Shown here: in pieces, positions 63,471 through 64,000 of the stretch
How the letters are laid out: each line of letters opens with the position of its first letter
How positions within the stretch are numbered: position 1 is the first letter of the stretch
Assembly: GCA_964546815.1 (NCBI GenBank)
Contig: CAZJLR010000022.1
Coordinates: forward strand, 1 to 64,000
DNA length: 64,000 bases
Reading direction: 5' to 3'
From: JAIEPM01 sp964546815
Lineage (GTDB): Bacteria > Cyanobacteriota > Vampirovibrionia > Obscuribacterales > Obscuribacteraceae
Notes under the pieces: generated by a model
The model's database searches: none
Told to the model about the DNA's origin: nothing
Seen by the model: the letters and a program-made list of their open reading frames with translations, nothing else
Position numbers and translations under genes: made by a program

Positions 63471-64000
63471 TTACTTATGCTGGGGCTTAATTGGTGCTTG
63501 CGCTGCGGGCGCAAGCACTGAGCTGTCAGGCTGCAGCTTTGCTTTTACAACCGCAGGTAGCGGAGCCGAACCGGTGCATGGTGCTGTAATTAAAAGATCT
63601 TTGCCTTCCCAACCATCGGCCTTCAAGTGTGGTGTCTGAATCTTGCCAAACTCGTGCTGCACATCATCAGCCACTGAATTTTTCAGCGCCGGAAATGCCT
63701 TGAGAATATTTGGATTTGCTGACAAACAGTCAATAAGTCGCTTTGTAAAAATGCCGTTGTGATACTGGCTTGATTCCCATGAAGTCTCGTTTGGCTTGCT
63801 CGAAGCAAGAATAATATTGCCTCGACCAATCGAGAATTTTTCCACGTCAATGCTGCTCTGGAAGTCAAATGCTCTGGCATTGGGATCCGCAGCACCACTG
63901 TGGCAGGCATCCAGCACAATAAGAATCCTGTCGGCGCGAACACGATCTTGCAGCACAGCCAACAGCTTCTTCATATCGATTCCACTTGCCCACAACTGCG
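63471..64000 (-). CDS. Caspase family protein, 5' end outside the window
   Basis: The frame is open to the window edge and encodes the last part of a caspase domain: LDACHSGAADPNARAF with the catalytic Cys, the SIGRGNIILASS strand, and the shared C-terminus (DGWEGKDLLITAP, then KAKLQPDSS). It is closest to the genes at 35030 and 61200. The His motif and any sensor domain lie beyond the window. Confidence 0.9.
   Translation of the reverse strand, partial: QLWASGIDMKKLLAVLQDRVRADRILIVLDACHSGAADPNARAFDFQSSIDVEKFSIGRGNIILASSKPNETSWESSQYHNGIFTKRLIDCLSANPNILKAFPALKNSVADDVQHEFGKIQTPHLKADGWEGKDLLITAPCTGSAPLPAVVKAKLQPDSSVLAPAAQAPIKPQHK

Noticed and set aside
1..64000. tRNA, rRNA, transposase or integrase genes that would mark a mobile island
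   Set aside because: None seen; the expansion looks like local duplication and recombination rather than insertion of a mobile element.

Overview
The window is a bacterial chromosome segment of moderate GC. It carries ordinary housekeeping genes at the left (rhomboid protease, glyS, tatA, uvrB, about 0.25-7.8 kb) and then more than 50 kb dominated by one expanded gene family: caspase-fold (peptidase C14 / orthocaspase) proteins. A separate glycyl-tRNA synthetase beta subunit, large TPR/WD40 repeat proteins, zinc-ribbon Ser/Thr kinases and TadE/TadG-like genes would fit a non-photosynthetic cyanobacterial relative (Melainabacteria/Vampirovibrionia, perhaps Obscuribacterales). That assignment is inference; no rRNA or tRNA gene was seen to confirm it.

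Layout. 0.25-7.8 kb: rhomboid-TPR, glyS, serine hydrolase, tatA and uvrB on the + strand, ended by a long hairpin. 8.0-9.5 kb: two overlapping membrane-protein genes on the - strand. 9.7-14.2 kb: a TPR gene broken by an in-frame TGA, then two TPR-caspase genes (+). 14.3-34.5 kb (-): a CHASE2 histidine kinase, five further caspase genes (three of them TPR-caspases in a row at 17.2-24.2 kb), a serpin, three small exported DUF4384 proteins, a DUF4384 fused to what looks like a circularly permuted papain domain, and a DUF4384 / DUF4384-caspase gene pair. 35.0-44.1 kb: four more caspase genes on both strands plus decayed remnants. 44.5-53.3 kb (-): a second copy of the DUF4384 / DUF4384-caspase pair, another DUF4384 gene carrying a C10 tract, three TadE/G-like genes, a zinc-ribbon Ser/Thr kinase and a zinc-ribbon membrane protein. 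53.6-57.9 kb: a proline-rich membrane protein, a large multidomain membrane protein (dead trypsin fold, DUF4388, zinc ribbon, DUF4384) and a FecR-like protein. 58.0-64.0 kb (-): a response regulator directly downstream of a WD40-caspase gene, a second WD40-caspase gene and a third caspase gene cut by the window end.

In all there are 15 caspase-domain genes (one partial) and one clear caspase pseudogene. Every one whose catalytic region is visible keeps the His/Cys dyad (T/S-H-G and D-T/A-C-x-S-G), and nearly all have an N-terminal export signal. Sensor parts (TPR, WD40, DUF4384, CsgG-like) and caspase parts occur in shuffled combinations, as expected from repeated duplication and domain swapping. 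A serpin whose reactive-centre loop predicts P1 = Arg sits inside the array and is a natural candidate inhibitor, because prokaryotic caspase homologues usually cleave after Arg/Lys. A two-box 47-bp element with exactly 17 bp between boxes lies upstream of four DUF4384 genes, with weaker copies before two caspase genes, which suggests common control. My working model is an exported, modular protease network with its own inhibitor, non-enzymatic DUF4384 partners and a dedicated two-component input. The biological output (self-lysis, development, competition or predation) cannot be read from the sequence.
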